Positions 1-6,580 of a stretch of 13,352 nucleotides of DNA are shown here, one piece after another. The stretch's first letter is position 1. Each line of letters starts with the position of its first letter. Source of the DNA: CAZCJU01 sp964562175 (GTDB lineage: Bacteria; Bacillota; Clostridia; Oscillospirales; CAG-272); NCBI GenBank assembly GCA_964562175.1, contig CAZLRV010000032.1, positions 1 through 13,352 on the forward strand, given 5' to 3'. A program made the translations under genes and the position numbers. The notes under the pieces were generated by a model. That model made no database searches, was not told the DNA's origin, and saw nothing but the letters and a program-made list of their open reading frames with translations.

Positions 1-92
1 GAAAACCGTATACACTCGTCGCCGCAATAGTACTCATGTCCATCGACAAAAACTTTGATTTCGGTGGGGAGATAGTGTAAGTATTTTGCCAT
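1..92 (-). CDS. Partial hypothetical protein, runs off the left edge
   Basis: A minus-strand frame opens with ATG at 92-90 and stays open to the window edge (30 codons). It reads MAKYLHYLPTEIKVFVDG and continues with a CGDEC motif (two Cys three residues apart) that could be half of a zinc knuckle. There is no convincing Shine-Dalgarno just upstream. It starts 10 bases after the stop of the small ORF at 297-103, so the two could be co-translated, or the pair could be pieces of one broken gene. I do not recognise the family. Only the N-terminus is visible, so function cannot be assigned. Confidence 0.45.
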   Translation of the reverse strand, partial: MAKYLHYLPTEIKVFVDGHEYYCGDECIRF

Positions 93-102
93 CGGCTAAG
101 CG

Positions 103-297
103 CTAACCGTCCGATAAAACATCATCTGCTCTGCGGGAATAAAAAGAGGCATAACCCAAATAGTACATAAAAAAATCATAAGGCTGCAGGGATGATTTTA
201 GCACGAAGTCGGAATTTACGGAATCTACACCTGCAACGTACAACTCCGCGAGCAAAAGAACGCAAAGCTGATTCGCAAATAAACGTGCGCTTACCAT
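103..297 (-). CDS. Small hypothetical protein (64 aa)
   Basis: ATG at 297-295, TAG at 105-103. The product has a hydrophobic stretch near residues 5-25 (FANQLCVLLLAELYVAG) and an aromatic-rich stretch near 39-54 (PYDFFMYYLGYASFY), which looks like protein-coding composition rather than random sequence. There is no clear ribosome binding site, and an in-frame stop lies only two codons upstream of the ATG. It may therefore be the C-terminal remnant of a larger gene. It is followed 10 bases later by the partial ORF at 92. The family is not recognised. Confidence 0.35.
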   Translation of the reverse strand: MVSARLFANQLCVLLLAELYVAGVDSVNSDFVLKSSLQPYDFFMYYLGYASFYSRRADDVLSDG

Positions 298-344
298 CGT
301 AAGCTAATGGATAATGTGCGGTAGACATAAAAAAGCTTCCGAAA

Positions 345-389
345 CCGATATGCACCTCAAAAGTGTCTGACTTTTGAGGTGCATATCGG
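345..389. repeat. 20-bp perfect inverted repeat (long hairpin)
   Basis: The left arm 345-364 (CCGATATGCACCTCAAAAGT) is exactly complementary to 370-389, with a 5-nt loop GTCTG. Read on the plus strand it is followed by CTTTAT, so it resembles a weak rho-independent terminator, but no plus-strand gene lies upstream of it in the window. Its 3' edge sits six bases before the GTGCG that starts the group II intron remnant. That is the arrangement known for class C group II introns, which insert just downstream of terminator-type hairpins. Confidence 0.85.
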
Positions 390-395
390 CTTTAT

Positions 396-545
396 GTGCG
401 TTCGGCACGTATTATCATTTGGTGGTGAAAGTCCACTACAGACTTGGCGGCAGGAACTGTTAGCCGAAGGCAAGTGCGTCCATCGCGAGGTGGAGTCTGA
501 CGAAAGAGGGTTCACCGGAACGGCGGTTTGGTGGGGTTGTCTGAA
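396..545 (+). mobile_element. Group II intron 5' remnant (domain I part), no ORF
   Basis: The sequence begins GTGCG at 396, the usual 5' boundary of bacterial group II introns. It then shows the conserved series of domain I blocks: GGTGAAAGTCC (423-433), GGCAGGAACTGTTAGCCGAA (449-468), GCAAG, CGAGGTGGAGTCTGACGAAA (486-505) and a small GTTC/GAAC hairpin near 511-522. No reverse transcriptase/maturase and no domain V (the GAGC...GTTC hairpin) follow; the sequence runs into the 3' end of the convergent SWIM gene at 588. This is a 5'-truncated-in-place or deleted, non-splicing copy. The 3' boundary at about 545 is approximate. The class is not certain; the hairpin directly upstream favours class C. 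Confidence 0.75.
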
Positions 546-587
546 AAATAGCAAGAGTATATTGCCTATGCCATCAGAACAATCTTT

Positions 588-1223
588 TTATTCTATATAT
601 TCACTCAAAAAATCGTCCAACGTCCAAACTTCGAAGAGCAATTTGAATAAGACGCGCCGAAGCTCGTCTTTTTTCATCTTCTTAACACATTCTACCACTT
701 GATCATACAGCTGTGTGGCTTCATCAATTGGTTCCACATATTTACGATAATATTTTTCCGCTTCTTCGGGGTAAGCGGTAAAATATGTTGCCACCATATG
801 CTTGCAGACGGTGTGGTTACCGTCAGCGTAAGGGCAACTGCAGGTCGATGTTTCGGGCTTATTAACATCAATTGTGACAACGTAATGCTTGCGTGCTTTT
901 CCTAATACCTCGGCGGTAAACACACCTTTATCGGTCTCTTTTAGGTTCTTGACGTATTCCTCATCATAGTATTCATATCCGCACCAAACAGAACGATCTT
1001 TTGCCAACACATCCAAGTTGTAGTGCCGTCCCTCAAACTCGGCACGCCATTTATCGGAGGAGAAGAAATTTATAACTTCGGGAAGGAGCGTATCGGCAAG
1101 TGATCCAATTTCATCATCCGGAATTTTCCATTCTTCGTGCTTGTCTTTCAGTACCGCAATGATTCTTTGGCTCAGAACTTCAACATTGACCTTGGAAGGC
1201 TCAAATATAAGACCACGTTGCAT
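588..1223 (-). CDS. SWIM zinc finger domain protein
   Basis: The 211-residue product carries a SWIM-type zinc site, CSCPYADGNHTVCKH (CxC...CxH, residues about 129-143), followed by MVATYF as is usual for the family. SWIM domains bind DNA or proteins; no catalytic domain is visible, so a DNA- or protein-binding role is the most that can be said. The N-terminal region (about 30-110) is mixed helix/strand with many aromatics, and the C-terminus is charged and helical. The ATG at 1223 has no ribosome binding site, and an in-frame TAA lies 12-15 bases upstream. The only strong Shine-Dalgarno (AGGAGGT, 1290-1284 on the minus strand) belongs to an upstream ORF in another frame that overlaps this start by 23 bases. 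Translation is therefore either coupled to that ORF, or the true N-terminus has been lost to a frameshift. It is convergent with the intron remnant. Confidence 0.8.
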   Translation of the reverse strand: MQRGLIFEPSKVNVEVLSQRIIAVLKDKHEEWKIPDDEIGSLADTLLPEVINFFSSDKWRAEFEGRHYNLDVLAKDRSVWCGYEYYDEEYVKNLKETDKGVFTAEVLGKARKHYVVTIDVNKPETSTCSCPYADGNHTVCKHMVATYFTAYPEEAEKYYRKYVEPIDEATQLYDQVVECVKKMKKDELRRVLFKLLFEVWTLDDFLSEYIE

Positions 1224-1281
1224 AATTGTTCTTGATTATGCTAATCGTTCTGTTTAATATTTTTCTATCTTCAAGATACAT
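1201..1281 (-). CDS. Upstream ORF / possible frameshifted N-terminus of SWIM gene
   Basis: ATG at 1281-1279 is preceded by AGGAGGT with a short 2-3 base gap, and the frame runs 26 codons to TGA at 1203-1201. The peptide begins MYLEDRKILNRTISIIKNNY. It overlaps the first 23 bases of the SWIM ORF in a different frame (+1). Two readings are possible: a leader peptide whose translation delivers ribosomes to the otherwise unassisted SWIM start, or the genuine N-terminus of the SWIM protein separated by a one-base indel. The sequence alone does not decide. Confidence 0.4.
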   Translation of the reverse strand: MYLEDRKILNRTISIIKNNYATWSYI

Positions 1282-1389
1282 TTACCTCCTATCGCTTTGT
1301 CTGCCATGACAAAAGCAATGCTTGCTAAGTCAAGCAGATACATAAAATATATTATTTTTTGTCGGAACCTGTGAAACAACTCGGCGAGA

Positions 1390-1416
1390 ACTGCTTTTGC
1401 GGCGTCCAAAAGCAGT
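1390..1416. repeat. 10-bp perfect hairpin
   Basis: ACTGCTTTTG at 1390-1399 pairs exactly with CAAAAGCAGT at 1407-1416 across a 7-nt loop (CGGCGTC). It lacks a T-tract on either side, so it is not a standard terminator. It lies just outside the dispersed repeat. Confidence 0.6.
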
Positions 1417-1440
1417 GATTAACACGGAGCGTTCTTTTCG

Positions 1441-1550
1441 TAATCAAATAGCTGACGGCTTTCCAATGAAATGGCGGCTCGATGGGTTGCTTGACAGAGA
1501 ATGCAGTTGCGTACTCTCCCTTTTCGGAGAGAGCCTTAACGAGTGGTTAA
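1441..1550 (+). repeat. Dispersed intergenic repeat, copy 1
   Basis: The core at 1474-1520 (GCGGCTCGATGGG ... GAGAATGCAGTTGCG ... ACTCTCCC) recurs on the opposite strand at 9078-9031 with only about six differences over 47-48 bases. Weaker similarity extends left (CGGCT...TTTCC near 1455-1464) and right (TTTCGGAG ... CGAGTGG to 1546). Compared with copy 2, this copy lacks an internal GC-rich segment. The repeat codes for nothing obvious and sits between genes, as expected for a MITE- or REP-like family. Confidence 0.75.
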
Positions 1551-1554
1551 AATA

Positions 1555-1584
1555 CGGGAGTCGGAAACAAAATTTCGACTCCCG
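1555..1584 (-). terminator. Rho-independent terminator, probably of the MBL lipoprotein gene
   Basis: CGGGAGTCG at 1555-1563 pairs perfectly with CGACTCCCG at 1576-1584, with further A/T pairing inside. On the minus strand the stem is followed by TATTTTAA, and on the plus strand by CTTGTTTATAG, so it could stop transcription in both directions. It lies 33 bases past the stop of the minus-strand gene ending at 1618. Confidence 0.7.
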
Positions 1585-1617
1585 CTTGTTTATAGTAGTT
1601 ACGGTATTATCTTTACA

Positions 1618-2760
1618 TCATTTTTCGGCTACGACGTAAGGAAATTTTATTCTCATGCAGCTTACGACTCTTGACCAATTCTTCACGCTTGTGGGGTCAT
1701 TGGGATAAGACGTGTACAGGCAGGATGCGATATCATATTCGCTCGCTTCGTAGAAGGTTTTGCCGTACAGCCATTCTCTGACCGTATCTATACCGTACAT
1801 TTTGCCCACGTTGTTCCACACCCAGATGGGGGTAGGCCACAAATGCACATCGGCATCTATCGTCTTATACACGTTTTCGTCTACGCCCGCCTGACCGTGG
1901 TGTGCCATTTGCACTATGTCGCTCTTAAGCTCATCGCCGTATGTTTTAAGCAAACGCTTTCCGCCGATAACGCCCAGATCGTTTAAGAACAGCACGGTCT
2001 GATCTCCGATATTCGCACGCAGGACAAGCGAGGTATCGTTGAGGTTCGAGGTACCGTCCGCTTTGTTCCACGTCTGCAAAACATCTATCTTAACGTCATC
2101 TATTTGGAAAGAAAGACCTTTTGCCACGGCTTCGGAATTTATAACCGCACCGTTTATATCGTCGTAATAGGTCGAGCCTTCCTTGACCTTTGCGCCTATT
2201 GCCTCTCCGTATTTGTTTATGTTCTGCTTAATTTTTGAAATGTCCATATCCGCATTTGCGGCGGGATATTCCTTACTTCCGAACGTCGGGAAATCAAAGT
2301 ATATGTTATTTATCTTGTAATTTGACTCCGAGGAATACTTGTTGAGCATCTTCGACAGCTCATTCATATGATCCTTATGTGCATGAGAGAGGAACCACGC
2401 TTCAACTTCAAAATAATCGCCCTCATTCAAACCTAAAATGGCACGCAGAGCTGCGGGCATATAGGGCTTGCGGTCCTTGCCCTCTCCGTCAATGCCTCCG
2501 TCAATAACGATAAGCTTTCCGGCGCCGGTCTTTATGACATACGATTGCATTAAGCTGTTTTTCTCCGGTGCAAGCTGGTACAGCTCCACGGGCTTAAGTT
2601 CAACGGGCGGTTTTGTTTCCTCCGTAACTGCCTCCGTGCTTTCCTCCTTGGTATCGGTAACGCCCTCTGTCGCAGATTCCGCAGACTGCTCCGATGAGCA
2701 GGCAAACAGAGACATACAGGTCATAACCGATAAAAGTGCGGTAACGATTCTTTTCATCAT
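1618..2760 (-). CDS. Secreted MBL-fold metallohydrolase lipoprotein
   Basis: This 380-residue protein has a lipoprotein signal peptide (MMKRIVTALLSVMTCMSLFA, then C21 in a lipobox) and a Ser/Thr/Glu-rich linker to about residue 55, so it should be anchored outside the cell. The rest is a metallo-beta-lactamase fold: an early strand ending IVIDGG (84-89), the metal-binding motif HAHKDH (126-131), NDTSLVLRANIGDQTVLFLN with an acidic ligand position, and AHHG further on. That order matches the ComEC-type/nuclease-like branch of the superfamily. The substrate is unknown; an extracellular phosphodiesterase or nuclease role is possible but unproven. A Shine-Dalgarno-like GAAAGGA lies about 10 bases before the first of two adjacent ATGs (2760 and 2757), so the start is ambiguous by one codon. 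The gene is divergent from the glycosyltransferase operon and ends at a strong hairpin. Confidence 0.85.
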   Translation of the reverse strand: MMKRIVTALLSVMTCMSLFACSSEQSAESATEGVTDTKEESTEAVTEETKPPVELKPVELYQLAPEKNSLMQSYVIKTGAGKLIVIDGGIDGEGKDRKPYMPAALRAILGLNEGDYFEVEAWFLSHAHKDHMNELSKMLNKYSSESNYKINNIYFDFPTFGSKEYPAANADMDISKIKQNINKYGEAIGAKVKEGSTYYDDINGAVINSEAVAKGLSFQIDDVKIDVLQTWNKADGTSNLNDTSLVLRANIGDQTVLFLNDLGVIGGKRLLKTYGDELKSDIVQMAHHGQAGVDENVYKTIDADVHLWPTPIWVWNNVGKMYGIDTVREWLYGKTFYEASEYDIASCLYTSYPNDPTSVKNWSRVVSCMRIKFPYVVAEK

Positions 2761-2823
2761 GATAATAGATCCTTTCTTGTTTATTTAGCCTGCCCTTTTC
2801 AAGCGGCATCGGCTCGTGCATAT

Positions 2824-2855
2824 ATTCTATCATATATCCGAATTCAGTTTGTAAA
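2824..2855 (-). promoter_or_regulatory. Weak candidate promoter for the MBL lipoprotein
   Basis: On the minus strand TTTACA (2855-2850) is followed by AT-rich DNA with two possible -10 boxes: TATGAT with a 15-base spacer and TAGAAT with a 20-base spacer. Neither spacing is ideal. It is listed because the divergent gene needs a promoter in this gap and nothing better is seen. Confidence 0.3.
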
Positions 2856-2954
2856 CGCAATGTTAATTTTAATCACAAATCCGATTCTTTTAGCGTTTGA
2901 CCTCTTCTGCAAAGGTGTGAAAATGTAAATAAAGTAACATTGTCTATTATTTTA

Positions 2955-2983
2955 TTGACAAATGCGTGAAAAAGTGATAAAAT
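2955..2983 (+). promoter_or_regulatory. Sigma-A promoter of the glycosyltransferase operon
   Basis: A consensus -35 TTGACA (2955-2960), a 17-base spacer and -10 TAAAAT (2978-2983) lie 33 bases before the ATG at 3016. The message should start near 2990 with a short leader containing AAGGAGA (3004-3010) as ribosome binding site. Confidence 0.8.
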
Positions 2984-3015
2984 GAAACAAGATATATTTA
3001 TATAAGGAGAATGCC

Positions 3016-4419
3016 ATGGGAAGCACCAAGAGTGGCAAAGGGGAAAAAGCATCGGCAAAAAGCATAATATCGGCTGCCGTAAAAAGCGAGCGTTTTTTGC
3101 CGTTTATCTGTATATCCGTACTCGTTGTCGGTTTTATCCTACGTCTGTATTATGTTCACATTACGCCGTTTGACGTATCGACCCACGACCTGGGGTACAA
3201 GGTCGGATACAGATCCGACACTGTCGGCACGGGACATTTGGGATATATTGAGTACATATGCAACAATTTACAGCTCCCCGATTTTTCTCCTTTGGAAAGA
3301 TGGTCGTTTTACAATCCTCCCTTTTTTCATCTCACCTCGGCAATACTTTTGAGATTTTTTATCTTTCTCGGCATTCCGTACGATGCCTCATGGGAGCTTT
3401 TGCAATATTACCCTTGCGTAACGATATTTTTCGCAACGCTCGGTGTATACAAAATATTGCGTAAATTGAATATAAACGATCTCGTCCTGCCGCTGTCGTG
3501 CGTATTTGTTGCGTTTTCACCCTCTCTTTCGTATTTATCCACTACACTGAACAACGACCCGCTGAGCGTGGCGTTTATCATATGGACGGTATATTTTGCT
3601 CTTGTATGGCATGAGAAGCCGAGTACTCGAACGATAGTACCCGTTGCCCTTTGCATAGGCTTGGGAATGATGACAAAGCTGACCGTGGCTTTGATCGCAC
3701 CACCGGTCGCCGTGATCTTTGCATTTAAGTTTTTCAAGGAGAAAAAATATCTCGTCTACTTAAAACAATTTTGCATATTTGCCGCTGTTTGCGTGCCACT
3801 CGGTATGTTTTGGAGCGTGCGCAACATTTTACTGTACGAGCTGCCGATGACGTACGTTCAAGAGATTCCCGCCAAGCTTCCGCAGAATATATCCGGGCAC
3901 AGCACATGGGAGAAATTCGGTATTCCGCCGCTTTCGGATCTGACGAATATATATTCGTCGTGGGGTGAGGGTAGCGAGGCAAGCTTCAATATGTGGTCTC
4001 AAACGCTTCGCACGGCGATATTTGATGAAAATATGCTGACATTTCACTCCGTCGCCGAGCAGAGGCTTGCTCTTATCCTGATGCTTTTAACGCTCGGCGT
4101 GTATATTTTGCTCGCTGTCGTATCGGTCATAGGCTTTCTCAGAGCAAAAAACACCGCACCTGTTATACGCACCTCGCTCGCTTTCGCTTGTGTGTTGCTT
4201 TTGCTCAATTTCGTGAAATTCTGTCACGATTATCAACGTACCGCAACATTTCATTTCCGTTATATCGTCCCTGTGCTGTTGTATATGTGCATAGGCTTCG
4301 GTCTGTACACCTCATCATCAAAAAAGAGCTTGCCAAATAAGATCATCGTCGCCGCAGTGTCTTTCGGAATACTTATAACATCGACGTTATCCGCAGTGCT
4401 GTATACGTGCTGTCTGTAA
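3016..4419 (+). CDS. GT-C fold membrane glycosyltransferase (GT39/PMT_2-like)
   Basis: The 467-residue protein is very hydrophobic, with about ten membrane segments after a basic 25-residue cytoplasmic tail (TM1 about 27-46). Family-type features are an acidic first outer loop (D53, H57, D58; the catalytic Asp of GT-C enzymes lies here), FYNPPFFH at 98-105, LNNDPLSVAF at 178-187 and GLGMMTKLTVAL at 215-226. These resemble dolichyl/polyprenyl-phosphate-mannose-type transferases and ArnT relatives (PMT_2). Such enzymes take a sugar from a polyprenyl-phosphate donor on the outer membrane face and attach it to a lipid, glycan or protein; donor and acceptor here are unknown. The start is fixed by AAGGAGA six bases upstream. 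It is first in an operon with an FAD enzyme and GtrA, whose roles fit supply and flipping of the lipid-linked sugar. Confidence 0.8.
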   Translation: MGSTKSGKGEKASAKSIISAAVKSERFLPFICISVLVVGFILRLYYVHITPFDVSTHDLGYKVGYRSDTVGTGHLGYIEYICNNLQLPDFSPLERWSFYNPPFFHLTSAILLRFFIFLGIPYDASWELLQYYPCVTIFFATLGVYKILRKLNINDLVLPLSCVFVAFSPSLSYLSTTLNNDPLSVAFIIWTVYFALVWHEKPSTRTIVPVALCIGLGMMTKLTVALIAPPVAVIFAFKFFKEKKYLVYLKQFCIFAAVCVPLGMFWSVRNILLYELPMTYVQEIPAKLPQNISGHSTWEKFGIPPLSDLTNIYSSWGEGSEASFNMWSQTLRTAIFDENMLTFHSVAEQRLALILMLLTLGVYILLAVVSVIGFLRAKNTAPVIRTSLAFACVLLLLNFVKFCHDYQRTATFHFRYIVPVLLYMCIGFGLYTSSSKKSLPNKIIVAAVSFGILITSTLSAVLYTCCL

Positions 4420-4452
4420 AATAATATAAAAACCAAAGGAAAATAAATATAA

Positions 4453-6051
4453 ATGAAAAAGAAAATACTTATAATAGGTGCCGGTCCCGCGGGACTTACC
4501 GCCGCACTTGAATTGCTAAAGCATTCGGGTGAATATGAGGTGGAAATATTTGAAGGCTCGCAGGCAATAGGCGGTATATCGCGCACGGTACGCCACAGCG
4601 GCGCATATGGCGAATGCCGTATGGATATAGGCGGACATCGTTTCTTTTCCAAGGACGAGGCGGTCAATGCATGGTGGAAAGAGATCATGCCATATCAGGG
4701 CAAGCCGTCGTTCGACGATAAAAAGCTTGACCGTGAGGTACCTCTCAGCGAGGGCGGCCCCGATCCGGACGAGTGCGACAGAGTAATGCTTACAAGAAAC
4801 AGAGTTTCGAGAATATACTATAAAAAGAAATTCTTCGACTACCCCGTAAAGATGAACATGAACACGATAAAAAACATGGGCTTCGGCACAACGATGAAAG
4901 CGGGCTTCAGCTATCTCGGTTCAATGATAAAAAAGCGTCCGGAGGACTCGCTTGAAAATTTCTATGTGAATCGTTTCGGAAAACAGCTGTACAGTATGTT
5001 CTTCGAAGGCTACACCGAAAAGCTGTGGGGGCGTCATCCGAGCGAGATATCCGCAGATTGGGGCGCTCAGCGTGTAAAGGGGCTGTCGATAAGTGCGGTG
5101 CTTAAGGATATGCTCTCGAAGGCGTTCGGCAAAAAACAAAAGCAGGTCGAGACCTCTCTTATCGAATCGTTTTCATATCCCAAGCTCGGTCCGGGTCAGC
5201 TTTGGGAGAGTGTGGCAGGCGAGATCGAAAAAATGGGCGGTGTGATACATATGGGTTGTCAAGTGAACGGCTTTGACTGCTCCGAGGGACGCATTACCGC
5301 CTTGCATTATACCGATGAAAGCGGAAATAATATGACGGCAACGGGAGATGAGATAATTTCATCTATGCCGGTAAAGGACCTTGTACACGGGTTGCCGAAT
5401 GTTCCCGAAGATATATCGCGCATTGCAAGCGGGCTTCCGTATCGTGATTTTGTTACAGTCGGACTTCTTGTCGATAAGCTCAATCTCAAAAACACGACGA
5501 AGCTGAAAACGCTGAATAATATAGTACCCGACTGTTGGATATATGTTCAAGATACCGGCGTGAAGCTCGGACGTATTCAGATATTCAACAACTGGTCGCC
5601 GTATATGGTATGCGATCCGGAAAAATATGTATGGATAGGACTTGAGTATTTCTGTGCCGAGGGCGATGAATATTGGAAAATGTCGGAGAGTGAATGGGTA
5701 AGCTTCGGTACTGACGAGCTTATTAAAATGGGCGTTTTGTCATCTGCGGACAATGTTTTGGACTCTCACAAAGAATGCGTTAAAAAAGCATATCCCGCTT
5801 ATTTCGATACATATTCGGAGATGGACAAGCTCATAGAGTACCTCAACACCTACGAAAATCTTTGGTGTGTCGGACGTAACGGACAGCACCGTTATAACAA
5901 TATGGATCACTCCATGGCAACCTCATTTGAAGCTGTGAAATGCATCGTTTCCTCAAGCACCGACAAGAGCGCCTTGTGGAACGTAAACACGGAAAAATCG
6001 TATCATGAGGAAAGAGCCGATGCGCAAGACAAAAACGGTGACGGCAAATGA
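4453..6051 (+). CDS. FAD/NAD(P)-binding oxidoreductase, UDP-galactopyranose mutase/amine oxidase-like
   Basis: The 532-residue protein opens with an FAD-binding Rossmann motif (IIGAGPAGLTAALELL, about residues 7-22), an acidic strand end (E34) and the second glycine patch IGGISRT (39-45), then DIGGHRFFSK (58-67). The C-terminal NLWCVGRNGQHRYNNMDHS region matches the second FAD-contact segment of the amine oxidase/UGM superfamily. No signal peptide is seen, so it should be cytoplasmic. These proteins are usually annotated as NAD(P)/FAD-dependent oxidoreductase or protoporphyrinogen-oxidase-like and often sit in polysaccharide loci. A sugar-ring mutase or an oxidoreductase acting on a nucleotide- or lipid-linked sugar fits the neighbours, but this is inference. 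It lies 33 bases after the glycosyltransferase, with AAAGGAAA as ribosome binding site, and its stop overlaps the GtrA start (ATGA). Confidence 0.8.
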   Translation: MKKKILIIGAGPAGLTAALELLKHSGEYEVEIFEGSQAIGGISRTVRHSGAYGECRMDIGGHRFFSKDEAVNAWWKEIMPYQGKPSFDDKKLDREVPLSEGGPDPDECDRVMLTRNRVSRIYYKKKFFDYPVKMNMNTIKNMGFGTTMKAGFSYLGSMIKKRPEDSLENFYVNRFGKQLYSMFFEGYTEKLWGRHPSEISADWGAQRVKGLSISAVLKDMLSKAFGKKQKQVETSLIESFSYPKLGPGQLWESVAGEIEKMGGVIHMGCQVNGFDCSEGRITALHYTDESGNNMTATGDEIISSMPVKDLVHGLPNVPEDISRIASGLPYRDFVTVGLLVDKLNLKNTTKLKTLNNIVPDCWIYVQDTGVKLGRIQIFNNWSPYMVCDPEKYVWIGLEYFCAEGDEYWKMSESEWVSFGTDELIKMGVLSSADNVLDSHKECVKKAYPAYFDTYSEMDKLIEYLNTYENLWCVGRNGQHRYNNMDHSMATSFEAVKCIVSSSTDKSALWNVNTEKSYHEERADAQDKNGDGK

Positions 6052-6518
6052 AAGAATTTTTCTCACTGCTTAAGCAGGGCAAATTCAGAGAGATATTCAT
6101 TTCGCCGACAGATAACGGGTTTTTGCAGTTTTTTCGCTATGTTTTTGTAGGCGGACTTGCGACAGTTGTCGATTGGCTTCTCTCTTTTGCATCCGAGTCC
6201 TTGCTTTCTCCTTTGTCGATGGACAAAAAGCTTATATACATAATAGCTACAACGGTGGGATTTGCGGGCGGTCTGCTTGCAAATTATCTGCTTTGCCGTA
6301 TGTTCGTATTTTCGGCAAAGCAGGCACGGGCAAAAACGCAGCTCGGTGAATTTTTCGGACATCTCGCCGTCGGTGTGATAGGCTTGGCAATGTCATATCT
6401 GATAGTGCTTGCCGGCACGAGCCTTGTAGCGGACAATTATATGCTTTTCCGTATGCTTGCTACGGTAATCGTGTTTGTATGGAACTATTTGGCAAGAAAA
6501 ATGATAGTGTATAAATAA
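6048..6518 (+). CDS. GtrA family membrane protein
   Basis: The 156-residue protein has four predicted membrane segments (about 22-46, 62-88, 103-127 and 130-152). The opening FFRYVFVGGLATVVDW is the characteristic GtrA start (FxRFxxVGxxxxxxD), and the C-terminal WNYLARKMIVYK also matches the family. GtrA proteins are thought to flip polyprenyl-phosphate-linked glucose or similar donors across the membrane. The gene overlaps the preceding stop by four bases and has no strong ribosome binding site of its own, so translation is probably coupled. The usual partner, a GtrB-type cytoplasmic polyprenyl-phosphate glycosyltransferase, is not in the window. Confidence 0.88.
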   Translation: MKEFFSLLKQGKFREIFISPTDNGFLQFFRYVFVGGLATVVDWLLSFASESLLSPLSMDKKLIYIIATTVGFAGGLLANYLLCRMFVFSAKQARAKTQLGEFFGHLAVGVIGLAMSYLIVLAGTSLVADNYMLFRMLATVIVFVWNYLARKMIVYK

Positions 6519-6544
6519 TCTGCGGCAGAATAGACTCTGCGGCA
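6519..6544. repeat. 9-bp direct repeat with a small hairpin after GtrA
   Basis: TCTGCGGCA occurs at 6519-6527 and again at 6536-6544, start to start 17 bases. Within it GCAGA (6525-6529) can pair with TCTGC (6536-6540). There is no T-tract, so it is at most a weak stop; transcription may read through into the TIR gene. Confidence 0.45.
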
Positions 6545-6580
6545 AGCGTAATATTTTAAATGTTGATTGGAGAAAATAAT

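Larger units (their letters stand above)
1282..1617. other. Intergenic spacer with hairpins and a dispersed repeat
   Basis: No credible gene is seen in this stretch. It contains a small hairpin (TGCTTG/CAAGCA near 1320-1337), a 10-bp perfect hairpin at 1390-1416, the intergenic repeat at about 1441-1550 and a terminator at 1555-1584. An open frame at 1397-1639 has no ribosome binding site and is made up mostly of the repeat, so it is not called. Confidence 0.6.

Noticed and set aside
379..702. Plus-strand 107-codon ORF starting in the hairpin
   Set aside because: It reads across the hairpin arm and the group II intron RNA segment and then antisense to the SWIM gene; its open state is better explained by structured RNA plus a shadow frame.
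1397..1639. Plus-strand 80-codon ORF over repeat copy 1
   Set aside because: It consists of hairpin, repeat and terminator sequence, lacks a ribosome binding site, and the other repeat copy has an insert that breaks the similarity.
6560..6580. Upstream ATG at 6560 as start of the TIR protein
   Set aside because: It has no ribosome binding site, whereas GGAG eight bases before ATG 6581 fits; the additional seven residues are not needed for the zinc ribbon.
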